Assembly (NCBI GenBank): GCA_905196835.1
Contig: CAJJWN010000015.1
Location: forward strand, 1 to 64,000
Reading direction: 5' to 3'
Source: an uncultured Prevotella sp.
GTDB taxonomy: Bacteria > Bacteroidota > Bacteroidia > Bacteroidales > Bacteroidaceae
Length of the DNA stretch: 64,000 nucleotides
The notes under the pieces were generated by a model. It had not been told where the DNA came from, made no database searches, and was given only the letters and a program-made list of their open reading frames with translations. This document shows, one piece after another, positions 57,301-64,000 of this stretch; the stretch's first letter is position 1, and the number at the start of each line of letters is the position of its first letter. A program made the translations under genes and the position numbers.

Positions 57301-58168
57301 TAGAATGATTGTCCACCACAATGACGTTATACTTGAACGAAGTCTTTTGCGACAATGCGCTGTCAACGGCGTCACATATTGTCTTTTCGCGGTTGCGCAC
57401 AGGTATTACAACCGTGGCTTCCACGTCGAAGTCCTGCTCGTCAAAGTCGGGCTCGGCATAATATGCAGTGTCAACCAACGCCCCCACGGCCTTAAGATGG
57501 GCAGTAACGGCACGCTCCATCTCTACCTGCACCTCGCGGTTGGCCGGGTTTACATAGTCAAACTGCTTCACGCCGCTTGCCCTTGTGTCGCGTTCCTCTT
57601 CCGTATAAAGATATTCATTTATATGGAACATGCGCCCGTGACGGCTCAAATAGAGCCACAGCTCGTACCACCCGGCATATTTGTAGTCGGCCTCTTCCGT
57701 CTCGTCGGCGAACGAGCGTAGCAGCGAAGCCCGGGCCATGACTACCGAACCGAAATCGAAGTCGTCGCGCAGGCTGCCTTCCTGCCAGTCAATTACGGGA
57801 TGGGCGCAGGTCTCGCCGTCTTTCACCGTCCGGCGGTCAGAGTACACCATGGCCGCGTCAGTATCGGCGGCGGCGCGCACCATGCGCTGTATGGCATACT
57901 GCCCGAGGCTTACCTGTACGTCTTTCAAGAACAACATGGCGTAGTCTGCCACGACACTCTCCGCAACGGCGCGCATTGCAGAGGCCGACAGCAGGCCGTC
58001 AACCACGATGAACGAGCACCCGTCAGGCACGGCGTTAGCCATGGCGAAGCCACGTGTAACAAGCAGATTGATATGTCTTATCATGCGGCTGCCGCGCAGT
58101 TGCCTAAGCACATTGCTTACCGACACGTAGTCGCTGCACGGCAAGAAGCAGTCTATTGTACCTCTCAT
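54392..58168 (-). CDS. GT2 glycosyltransferase - DUF4922 - SpoIID/LytB fusion
   Basis: A 1258-residue protein without membrane helices or signal peptide. Residues 1-240: a degenerate GT2-like half. 250-470: a GT2 domain (ATVVIPVRNREKTICDAVDSAL; DSDD at 338-341 binds the metal and nucleotide sugar). About 560-780: DUF4922, related to GalT/HIT phosphorylases, with CFLC at 562-565 and HMHFQ at 641-645. About 825-1258: SpoIID/LytB (LPVENYLVSVISSEMK; GWGHGVGLCQIGA), a peptidoglycan lytic transglycosylase or amidase-enhancer fold. The first ATG at 58168 is chosen because TATCTTTG (58196-58203) puts transcription near 58190; a TTG at 58198 lies inside that box. A link between sugar-nucleotide use and cell wall work is inferred. 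Confidence 0.88.
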   Translation of the reverse strand: MRGTIDCFLPCSDYVSVSNVLRQLRGSRMIRHINLLVTRGFAMANAVPDGCSFIVVDGLLSASAMRAVAESVVADYAMLFLKDVQVSLGQYAIQRMVRAAADTDAAMVYSDRRTVKDGETCAHPVIDWQEGSLRDDFDFGSVVMARASLLRSFADETEEADYKYAGWYELWLYLSRHGRMFHINEYLYTEEERDTRASGVKQFDYVNPANREVQVEMERAVTAHLKAVGALVDTAYYAEPDFDEQDFDVEATVVIPVRNREKTICDAVDSALSQKTSFKYNVIVVDNHSTDNTTKLLDGYTDERLIHIVPRRTDLGIGGCWNVAVDDERCGRFAVQLDSDDLYSSPDTLQTIVDAFYEQRAAMIVGSYRMCDFDLNTLPPGLISHSEWTEKNGCNNALRINGLGAPRAFFTPLLRQVCFPNTSYGEDYAVGLAFSRRFRIGRIFTELYLCRRWAGNSDAALSVDKVNANNLYKDRLRTMELMARRKMNAGEVMALEDNSLLRFFNRQLETWDLARRNFRDLHDVQTRSMAVGGYGITLQHNPARMVSTGAATDKVSVSHRPCFLCRENRPKEQIVKHVDDKFELLVNPYPIMPVHFTIPLRSHRPQGILEFYPEMHRLLLRFIDIAVFYNGPECGASAPDHMHFQAFAQGNLPLLAAWPRLQRELSTIYSLADGDDISVINGWVSPALLIRSHNIDNDVALFRRVYDALPQRDGSSEPMMNVISWMQGDVCHTVIFLRAKHRPDCYYGNQDGQVMVSPGALDMAGLVVTPRKTDFDRLTPAQVESIMREVALDEAAMRDVVGKISSASNAPSGSVEHFVERREPYVQVGILSSPKISFVLNGDYLAKGEVISGRQEVEFSEGGILWNGNLYRELTFSPEGGGASFSLDGVTIGVNFHWQRQETQTFQGTLKLVVEADKVCAINCLPVENYLVSVISSEMKATSSIEFLKAHAVISRSWLLAQIKRRRSQDTGGSGFFSFVKKDDELIRWYDRDDHTIFDVCADDHCQRYQGITKATNVHVEEAVKETRGQILMYGDDICDARFSKCCGGITEEFQYCWENNSQPYLVSIRDNGSVQSALPDLTVESEADRWIRSCPEAYCNTGDKRILSQVLNDYDQETSDFYRWRVEYTQEQLSALIYDKLKIDFGQIVDLVPVERGRSGRICKLKIIGTKRTFTIGKELEIRRTLSETHLYSSAFVVDKLGVDGEVPSRFVITGAGWGHGVGLCQIGAAVMGEHGCKYDEILLHYYRGAEIRKIYS

Positions 58169-58195
58169 TTCTTGGATTGATTTTTCTTTGACATG

Positions 58196-58203
58196 CAAAG
58201 ATA
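58196..58203 (-). promoter_or_regulatory. -7 box of the fusion gene
   Basis: TATCTTTG on the minus strand; it decides the start codon at 58168. No clear TTTG at 19-21 bp. Confidence 0.5.
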
Positions 58204-58206
58204 GTA

Positions 58207-58320
58207 TTAAATTAAGAATTAAGAGTTAAGAATTAAGAAAGAATTAAAAGTTAAGAGTTAAGAATTAAGAAAATCACCATTGCTGCATATTTTCTTAATT
58301 CTTAACTCTTAATTCTTAAC
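58207..58320. repeat. Snap-back repeat between fusion gene and GtrA
   Basis: AATTAAGAATTAAGAGTTAAG words, duplicated, face TCTTAATTCTTAACTCTTAAT words around a loop with AAAATCACCATTGCTGCATATTTTCTT (given in parts elsewhere). The right arm codes for VKN and the stop of GtrA. Confidence 0.87.
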
Positions 58321-58734
58321 TTTCTTGAATATCGCCTTCTTGCCGAACACCACCGTCTCGGCAAGGAAATAGTTGAACAGGCCTGAAATGAGCAACGCGG
58401 CAAGGTTGCACCATACCACCGTCCAGCCGAATATCCGCTCGAACAGCAGCAGGAAAGCCATCTTGACCAAGAAGCCCAGCACGGACGACACGTTGAACAC
58501 CACGAAGCGGCGGCAGAAGTCGGCCGTGCAGCGGTTCTCTATGCGGCTCTTCCATATCCAGCAATACGAGCAAAGGAAATTGCTCAACACCGCAAACTCG
58601 AACGATATTATCGGCGAAACCACATAGTCGCCCCAGTATGTGTCGAAAATGTATGTCGAACATATCCACAGCACGAACGTGTCAACGCCCGTGCCGAACA
58701 GCCGGCTGACTACAAACTCGATATAGCGAAGCAT
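58309..58734 (-). CDS. GtrA-family membrane protein
   Basis: A 141-residue protein with four membrane helices and the start RYIEFVVSRLFGTGVDTFVLWICS, typical of GtrA/DPMS-type flippase-like proteins that help move lipid-linked sugars across the inner membrane. It sits between a CDP-alcohol phosphatidyltransferase gene and the GT2 fusion, suggesting a joint role in envelope glycan or lipid assembly. Confidence 0.88.
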   Translation of the reverse strand: MLRYIEFVVSRLFGTGVDTFVLWICSTYIFDTYWGDYVVSPIISFEFAVLSNFLCSYCWIWKSRIENRCTADFCRRFVVFNVSSVLGFLVKMAFLLLFERIFGWTVVWCNLAALLISGLFNYFLAETVVFGKKAIFKKVKN

Positions 58735-58740
58735 ATTTTA

Positions 58741-58820
58741 CTAATTAAGAATTAAGAGTTAAGAATTAAGAAAATCACCGACGAAGGCATATTTTCTTAA
58801 TTCTTAACTCTTAATTCTTC
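58741..58820. repeat. Snap-back repeat between GtrA and CDP-AP genes
   Basis: AATTAAGAATTAAGAGTTAAG faces CTTAACTCTTAATTCTT, with a loop of the shared type (AAAATCACCGACGAAGGC then ATATTTTCTT). It begins one base after the neighbouring TGA stop. Confidence 0.87.
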
Positions 58821-59499
58821 ATTTTTTCAACGGGTCTTGCTCTGCAAGTATCTTCTTGTCCTTGAAGAACTGTATGAGATACATCACGAAAAGCAGCACC
58901 GCTATGACAAATCCCATGGCATCGAACACACCGAACTCATAGCCGCAGAGCGAATACCTGTCGTCAGCCCACGACGTGTACATGTACAGCGTGTTAATCA
59001 AAATGACGATTAAGCGGAACTCCGTAGGGCCGAAACTGCTGTAAGTCAACCTGAACTCGCCCTTCAATATCGCTCCTATGTACGTATATATGGAAAGACA
59101 GAGATACCCGGCCAGCACGAGCATCGCCACGTCAAGCCGCAACATTGGCGACAATCCGGCGCCGATGCACATTATGCACAGCGTCACGGCGTCGAGCGTA
59201 TGGTCGATGAAGAAGCCGTACACAGGCCTCTGCGTGTTGCGCACACGCGCCAGCGTACCGTCGAGGCTGTCGCCATACCAGTTGATTACCAAGCCCAGCG
59301 ACGACAGCCAGAGCCATTTCACATTATAATTACCTAAGACGAAGCCTACGGCGCATACCACCGCTCCGAACACTCCGAGGAATGTAAGCATGTCGGATGT
59401 GACCCATCCGGGCAGCCTTTTAGCCAGCCATATAAGTGCTTTCTTTTCCGCCGCATTAAGGATTGAAGTCTGTATCCTTTGCGAAGTTTCCTTTCCCAT
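58819..59499 (-). CDS. CDP-alcohol phosphatidyltransferase
   Basis: A 226-residue inner-membrane enzyme with about six helices and the full signature DGTLARVRNTQRPVYGFFID followed by HTLD, i.e. DGx2ARx8Gx3Dx3D. It swaps CMP on a CDP-alcohol for another alcohol to make a phospholipid or related compound. The acceptor is unknown (inositol or another polyol is possible). First gene of the envelope block. Confidence 0.92.
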   Translation of the reverse strand: MGKETSQRIQTSILNAAEKKALIWLAKRLPGWVTSDMLTFLGVFGAVVCAVGFVLGNYNVKWLWLSSLGLVINWYGDSLDGTLARVRNTQRPVYGFFIDHTLDAVTLCIMCIGAGLSPMLRLDVAMLVLAGYLCLSIYTYIGAILKGEFRLTYSSFGPTEFRLIVILINTLYMYTSWADDRYSLCGYEFGVFDAMGFVIAVLLFVMYLIQFFKDKKILAEQDPLKK

Positions 59500-59704
59500 T
59501 GTTTTGTTACAACTCGAATTATGGCTGCAAAGTTACATTTTTATTACGAATTACATACATTTACTCACATCTTTTGTGGCAATTTAACGGTATGTGTCGC
59601 TATATACGCCATTTCACAAGACAAAACCGGCATACGCATCGCTTTATGGCAAACAGGCCGAGGCTGGCTTACCAGAAGCATACGACAATAGCGCCCGACG
59701 CAAC

Positions 59705-59797
59705 CTGCAAATCAAAAGGCGGCTTTTCGGCATGTAAAAGGCCATGTTTGACATGACAAAAGGCGGCATTTCGCAATGCGAAATGCCGCCTTTCATA
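59705..59797. repeat. Co-varying palindrome array, locus 10
   Basis: Units AAAAGGCGGCTTTT, AAAAGGCCATGTTTG, AAAAGGCGGCATTTCG and CGAAATGCCGCCTTT, the last two a matched pair, in the 59500-59829 gap. It ends 33 bp after the DUF4301 stop codon. Confidence 0.9.
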
Positions 59798-59829
59798 TTC
59801 ACGCTGGCAACCCGTTGGCTGTCAGCATG

Positions 59830-61347
59830 TTACTGATGCTGCTCGCGCAAAAGGTCGTTCACCGTCTTTACGGGATTGAACGTGGAGAGCGGAACTTCCA
59901 CGAAGACGGTGTTCCAGTCGCTCATCGCACCGTTCCACAGTCCGGGCAGCTCGAGTGCCTTCAGCTCGCGGCCGTTCTTGCTCTTGCTGCTTATGAAGCC
60001 GGTCGACTTATCCACATAGTCAGGTAGGTTGAAGCGGTTGCCCTTATAATCCTTCACGGCGCAAACAAGGTCTACGGGATTGAAGTGAGTTCCCTCGGTA
60101 AACATGCGCATGTACTCGGCGTTCGACTTGTCAATCTGGCTGCTCTCGAGTATTTGCAGGCTCACGGTGCCGTCCTGGTTGTAAGTAAGGAACGGGCCTC
60201 CGCCGGGCTCGCCCACATTCTTCACCACTCCGCAGACGCGCATCGGGCGGTCAAGCTTCTTGCGGAGGTATATTACCAGTTCGGCGTCTTCAAGCTGCTT
60301 GATGTCGGCCTTGCGGCAGCAGAGGTCGCGCTGCACGAAGCGTATCACCTCTTCCAGCTGCTCATGGGTGTACTCGCCGGTGTCAAGCAGGCGCAGATAA
60401 TCAAAGGCTTTGGCCTGTAGCGTTACAAGTATGCCGGCTATGAGCTGCTTGTAGGTAACGGTGTCGTCCTTCAGGCGGTCGGGCACAACGTTGTCTATGT
60501 TCTTGATGAACACTACGTCGGCATCGATGTCGTTAAGGTTCTGTATGAGCGCGCCGTGCCCTCCGGGGCGGAATAGCAGCGAGCCGTCCTCGTTGCGGAA
60601 TGGGGTGTTGTCAGGATTGGCGGCAATGGTGTCCGTGCTGGGTTTCTGCTCGGAGAAGGTAACGTCGTACTTTATGCCATACTTCTCGGCGTAAGCGGCG
60701 CACTTCTCTGCCACCTTGGCCTTAAACAGCTCGCGGTGCTCGTGGCTTACGGTGAAGTGTATATGCGCCTCGCCGCCCGACGCGGCGTAGAGCGCGCCCT
60801 CAACGAGATGCTCCTCGAGCGGAGTGCGCGGTCCTTCGGGGTATTTATGGAAGAGCAGCAGGCCCTTGGGCAGCTGGCCGTAATTAAGGCCTTTCGGCTC
60901 GAGCATGTTGGCTACTACATCCTTGTAGCGGCCTTCGGCCATGAGCGCGTGTATGTCCTTTCCTTCATTGCGCTTGCAAGCCTCATTCAATTCGCCGTAG
61001 AAGGCGAAGCGGTCGATGTTGTCAAAGTAACGCTTCTCGAAGTCGGTCTGCGGCGTGTCGTGGTCGCCGTTAAGGAAGGCGAACATGTCCTTGAACATGC
61101 GGCTGGCCGCCCCGCTGGCCGGAACAAACTTTACGACGCGCTTGCCACCGGCCTTGTATGCGTTCCACGCTTCTATGTAGCGGCGGCGGTCGTCGTCGCC
61201 CGGCGCGGCTATGCCGTTGCCTACGGCTGCGGCGGCCTCAAGACGCAAGAACGGGAAACCTTGTTTAAACTCTTCAAGCTGTGTTTCTACCTGAGCTTCG
61301 GTAATGCCTTTGGCGGCAATCTGCTTTAAGTCTTCTTGTGATAACAT
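59830..61347 (-). CDS. DUF4301 family protein
   Basis: A 505-residue cytoplasmic protein. Landmarks are KVVKFVPASGAASRMFKDMFAFLNG, LPKGLLLFHKYPEGPRTPLEEHLVEGALY, SLLFRPGGHGALIQNLNDIDADVVFIKNIDNV and RVCGVVKNVGEPGGGPFLTYNQDG. It matches DUF4301, a Bacteroidetes family; the PASGAASRMF and GEPGGGPF segments suggest a nucleotidyl- or sugar-1-phosphate-binding fold, but no activity is established. Confidence 0.9.
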   Translation of the reverse strand: MLSQEDLKQIAAKGITEAQVETQLEEFKQGFPFLRLEAAAAVGNGIAAPGDDDRRRYIEAWNAYKAGGKRVVKFVPASGAASRMFKDMFAFLNGDHDTPQTDFEKRYFDNIDRFAFYGELNEACKRNEGKDIHALMAEGRYKDVVANMLEPKGLNYGQLPKGLLLFHKYPEGPRTPLEEHLVEGALYAASGGEAHIHFTVSHEHRELFKAKVAEKCAAYAEKYGIKYDVTFSEQKPSTDTIAANPDNTPFRNEDGSLLFRPGGHGALIQNLNDIDADVVFIKNIDNVVPDRLKDDTVTYKQLIAGILVTLQAKAFDYLRLLDTGEYTHEQLEEVIRFVQRDLCCRKADIKQLEDAELVIYLRKKLDRPMRVCGVVKNVGEPGGGPFLTYNQDGTVSLQILESSQIDKSNAEYMRMFTEGTHFNPVDLVCAVKDYKGNRFNLPDYVDKSTGFISSKSKNGRELKALELPGLWNGAMSDWNTVFVEVPLSTFNPVKTVNDLLREQHQ

Positions 61348-61584
61348 AAGTATTGTTTTTTAGGTTGTATTAAATTAAGGAGAGAAGGAGTAAGGAGGAA
61401 AGGAGTAAGTATATTATTAGACTTGCATCCCGACCGTCTTATCTCGTTATAATAGCATTGCAAAAATAAGTCTTTTTCATCAAAACAAGCACTAAAAGGC
61501 ATTAAAATGTTATTACTTTGTACAATAAAACTTACAAAACATACATTCAGCGGCGCAAAGGCCGGCTATTTCGGGAAAAATGAG

Positions 61585-61592
61585 TAAGTTTG
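61585..61592 (+). promoter_or_regulatory. -7 box of the rel gene
   Basis: TAAGTTTG, 46 bp before the ATG at 61638; it argues against starts upstream of it. The TTTG element is weak. Confidence 0.45.
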
Positions 61593-61637
61593 CATCATGC
61601 CATCCTAAGGCGTGACCGAAAAAGGCGAAAATACGAC

Positions 61638-63833
61638 ATGGAAAGACTGACATTCACCCGAGATGAAAAAACTACGGCAATAGAACTGGCTCGCAAACTG
61701 CGCGCAAACGTGGGCGAACTAATAAGCCGCGACGACGAGCTTAACGTATTCAAATACCTTAAAGCGGCCATCAGCGGCGACAGCATGGGGCGCGACGTGT
61801 TCGGCCTCAACCCCGTAGTGTCGGGTTTGCAGACTGCGGCCATCGCCGTTGACGAGATAGGGCTGAAGCGCGACGGCGTACTGGCAATACTGCTGTACCC
61901 CGTGGCAAAGGACACGGAGGAGATAGGCCGCGTGTTCGGCGATAGCGTGGCGCGCATAATACACGGACTTTGCAAAATACAGGAACTGTACAAGAAAAGC
62001 CCCGTTATCGAGAGCGAGAACTTTCGCAACCTGCTGCTGTCGTTCGCAGAGGACATGCGCGTCATACTCATCATGATAGCCGACCGCGTAAACCTGATGC
62101 GGCAAATCCGCGACACGGAGAACGTCGAGGCTAAAACCGAAGTCAGCGAGGAGGCCAGCTACCTGTACGCCCCGCTGGCGCACAAACTGGGCCTGTACAA
62201 ACTGAAGAGCGAACTTGAGGACTTGAGCCTGAAATACCTCGAGCACGACGCCTACTACATGATAAAGGAGAAGCTTAACGCCACCAAAAAGAGCCGCGAC
62301 GCATACATAGAACGCTTCATTGCCCCGATAGACAAGAAGCTGAAGCAGGCAGGCTTCAAGTTCCACATGAAGGGAAGGACCAAGAGCATACACAGCATCT
62401 GGCAGAAGATGAAGAAGCAACAGTGCGGCTTCGAGGGCGTGTACGACCTCTTCGCAATACGCATAATACTCGACTCGCCGCAGGAGATGGAAAAAGTGCA
62501 GTGCTGGCAGGTGTTCGCCATCATCACCGACATGTACCAACCCAACCCCAAGCGTATGCGCGACTGGCTGAGCGTGCCGAAGTCTAACGGCTACGAAAGC
62601 CTGCACATCACCGTGCTGGGGCCTGAAAACAAATGGGTGGAGGTGCAAATCCGCACGGAGCGCATGGACGAAATAGCCGAGCGCGGACTGGCGGCCCACT
62701 GGCGTTACAAGGGCGTGAAGGGCGAAAGCGGCCTTGACGAATGGCTTAACAGCATACGCACGGCTCTGGAAAACAAGGACGACTTGCAGGTAATCGACCA
62801 GTTCAAGATGGACTTATACGAGGACGAGGTGTTTGTGTTCACACCGAAAGGCGACCTCGTGAAATTCCCGAAAGGGGCCACTGTGCTCGACTTCGCATAC
62901 CGCATCCACTCCAACATAGGCGACCACTGCACCGGGGCAAGAATAAACAACAAGGTTGTGACGTTCCGGCATGTGCTGAAAAACGGCGACCAAGTAGAAA
63001 TAATGACCTCTTCAAGCCAAAAGCCAAAGCATGAGTGGCTTAACATTGTGAAGACAAGCCGCGCCAAGGCCAAGGTGCGCATGGCGCTTAAAGACCTCAT
63101 GGTGAAGGACGGCGCATATGCGAAGGAGATGTTTGAGCGACGGCTAAAGAACCGGAAAATCGAGTTTGACGAGGGTGCCGTGTCACACCTTATAAAGAAA
63201 TTAGGCATTAAGGAGGCAAACGACTTCTACCGCCGCATGGCCGACGGCACGCTCGACGTAAACGACGTAATCGAGAAATACCAGGAAACCTTGCAGCGCG
63301 ACAACAACGCCCTACCCCAGCAACCGGCACGCAGCGCGGAAGGCTACAGCTACGAAAACCCCAACGAAGAGCTTGCCTACTCGAGCGACGACGTGCTCGT
63401 AATCGACAAGAACCTGAAAGGCATCGACTACACCCTGGCTAAATGCTGCCATCCCATATATGGCGACGACGTGTTCGGCTTCGTAAACGTGAACGGGGGA
63501 ATAAAAATCCACCGCAAAGACTGCCCCAACGCGCCGGAGCTGCGCAAGCGTTTCGGCTATCGCATTGTCAAGGCGAAATGGAGCGGCAAGGGCACTTCGC
63601 AATACTCTACGACGCTGAAAATAATCGGCAACGACGACATCGGCATCGTAAACAACATAACGAGCATAATATCAAAGGAAGAGAAAATAATGATGCGCAG
63701 CATCAACATCGACAGCAACGACGGCTTGTTCAGCGGCAACCTCGTCGTCAACGTCGAGGACACATCGCGCCTCGAACAGCTGATAAAGAAGCTGCGCAAC
63801 GTCAAGGGAGTGAAGCAAATAATAAGGATTTAA
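61638..63833 (+). CDS. RelA/SpoT-family (p)ppGpp synthetase with degenerate hydrolase domain
   Basis: A 731-residue protein: HD-like region (about 30-190), synthetase (about 240-370: GRTKSIHSIWQKM, YDLFAIRIIL, SNGYESLHITV, EVQIRTERMDEIAERGLAAHW), TGS (about 390-460: VFVFTPKGDLVKFPKGATVLDFAYRIH) and a C-terminal ACT domain. In the HD region the usual LLHDVVEDT reads LLYPVAKDT and the upstream HP-type His is lost, so hydrolysis is very likely dead while synthesis looks intact. It makes the stringent-response alarmone. The start is the ATG at 61638. Confidence 0.93.
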   Translation: MERLTFTRDEKTTAIELARKLRANVGELISRDDELNVFKYLKAAISGDSMGRDVFGLNPVVSGLQTAAIAVDEIGLKRDGVLAILLYPVAKDTEEIGRVFGDSVARIIHGLCKIQELYKKSPVIESENFRNLLLSFAEDMRVILIMIADRVNLMRQIRDTENVEAKTEVSEEASYLYAPLAHKLGLYKLKSELEDLSLKYLEHDAYYMIKEKLNATKKSRDAYIERFIAPIDKKLKQAGFKFHMKGRTKSIHSIWQKMKKQQCGFEGVYDLFAIRIILDSPQEMEKVQCWQVFAIITDMYQPNPKRMRDWLSVPKSNGYESLHITVLGPENKWVEVQIRTERMDEIAERGLAAHWRYKGVKGESGLDEWLNSIRTALENKDDLQVIDQFKMDLYEDEVFVFTPKGDLVKFPKGATVLDFAYRIHSNIGDHCTGARINNKVVTFRHVLKNGDQVEIMTSSSQKPKHEWLNIVKTSRAKAKVRMALKDLMVKDGAYAKEMFERRLKNRKIEFDEGAVSHLIKKLGIKEANDFYRRMADGTLDVNDVIEKYQETLQRDNNALPQQPARSAEGYSYENPNEELAYSSDDVLVIDKNLKGIDYTLAKCCHPIYGDDVFGFVNVNGGIKIHRKDCPNAPELRKRFGYRIVKAKWSGKGTSQYSTTLKIIGNDDIGIVNNITSIISKEEKIMMRSINIDSNDGLFSGNLVVNVEDTSRLEQLIKKLRNVKGVKQIIRI

Positions 63834-63926
63834 TTAAGAGTTAAGAGTTAAAAGTTAAGAGTTAAGAATTAAGAAAATTACCTTTGCATGTATAGCCAAC
63901 GGCACATATTTTCTTAATTCTTAATT
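63832..63926. repeat. Snap-back repeat after rel
   Basis: TAATTAAGAGTTAAGAG words starting at the rel stop codon face TTCTTAATTCTTAATT; the far arm supplies the stop of the converging gene at 63921. Confidence 0.82.
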
Positions 63927-64000
63927 TTCAGAAATGAACCTGTCAAGATACGCAAGGCCTTTTTCCGTACAGCAACCACGGAGAAAGACGATGATGAACG
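63921..64000 (-). CDS. 3' end of an unidentified gene (cut by window edge)
   Basis: An open frame of 26 codons running in from the right edge, ending RGCCTEKGLAYLDRFISEN and TAA. Codon use is ordinary. The ending SEN-stop is encoded by the same repeat word (GAAAATTAA) as the end of the Fic gene. Too short to identify. Confidence 0.45.
   Translation of the reverse strand, partial: FIIVFLRGCCTEKGLAYLDRFISEN

Overview
The window reads as chromosomal DNA of a Bacteroidales bacterium, most likely Prevotellaceae. The signs are a SusC/SusD pair, several promoters of the Bacteroidetes type (TTTG, 19-20 bp, TAnnTTTG), almost no Shine-Dalgarno sequences, and typical Bacteroidales genes (DUF2023 next to flavodoxin, DUF4301, DUF4377, AAA/DUF4143 ATPases). 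Genes look close to 50% GC, with a few AT-rich gaps. I see no rRNA, tRNA, CRISPR array, intact transposase or prophage. The genus is an inference from gene content only.

Layout. 1-9.2 kb: porin, DUF2023 plus flavodoxin, a small secreted protein, SlyD, chorismate synthase, a TraB/GumN protein, PyrD/PyrK and an XRE regulator. 9.2-15 kb: an AT-rich gap, HolA, an HsdR-N-like protein, a DjlA-like co-chaperone, a SLOG-like protein and a Fic protein. 15-22.5 kb: a TonB-dependent receptor, two hexapeptide acyltransferases, an ATPase pseudogene and a membrane protein. 22.5-27.7 kb: a thiamine operon (thiD-thiE fusion, thiC, thi4, second thiE/tenI) behind a promoter and a TPP riboswitch. 27.7-32 kb: a DUF4377 lipoprotein, a sugar MFS transporter, a zinc-ribbon coiled-coil protein and a Nif3-like protein. 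32-44.3 kb: a polysaccharide utilisation locus (GH29, GH2, SusC, SusD, GH99-like lipoprotein). 44.7-50.1 kb: a NUC1 nuclease, a 34-residue ORF, AguA/AguB agmatine degradation, a ZIP transporter and two unknowns. 50.5-51.9 kb: an intact AAA/DUF4143 ATPase. 51.9-59.5 kb: an envelope block (CDF, AmpG-like permease, a giant GT2-DUF4922-SpoIID fusion, GtrA, CDP-alcohol phosphatidyltransferase). 59.8-64 kb: DUF4301 and a Rel protein with a degenerate hydrolase domain.

The most unusual content is between genes. Ten intergenic loci carry a REP-like array of alternating A/G-C-T palindromes near AAAGGCCGTCTTTT, whose paired halves co-vary. A second family consists of snap-back repeats with locus-specific arms made of short words such as TTAAGAATTAAGAG; these often supply the stop codon of the adjacent gene, and one lies in frame at the ThiD/ThiE junction. 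A third family (about 150-170 bp, GGATTTGCAATCC palindromes) has three copies, one inside a 404-bp cassette with 40-bp inverted ends. The ATPase gene and its decayed paralogue are each preceded by three 10-bp direct repeats spaced 32 and 33 bp, with a different repeat at each locus. Two very small genes share a promoter layout with an FNR-like palindrome exactly 69 bp from the -7 box. A small RNA and a structured leader RNA are also predicted.
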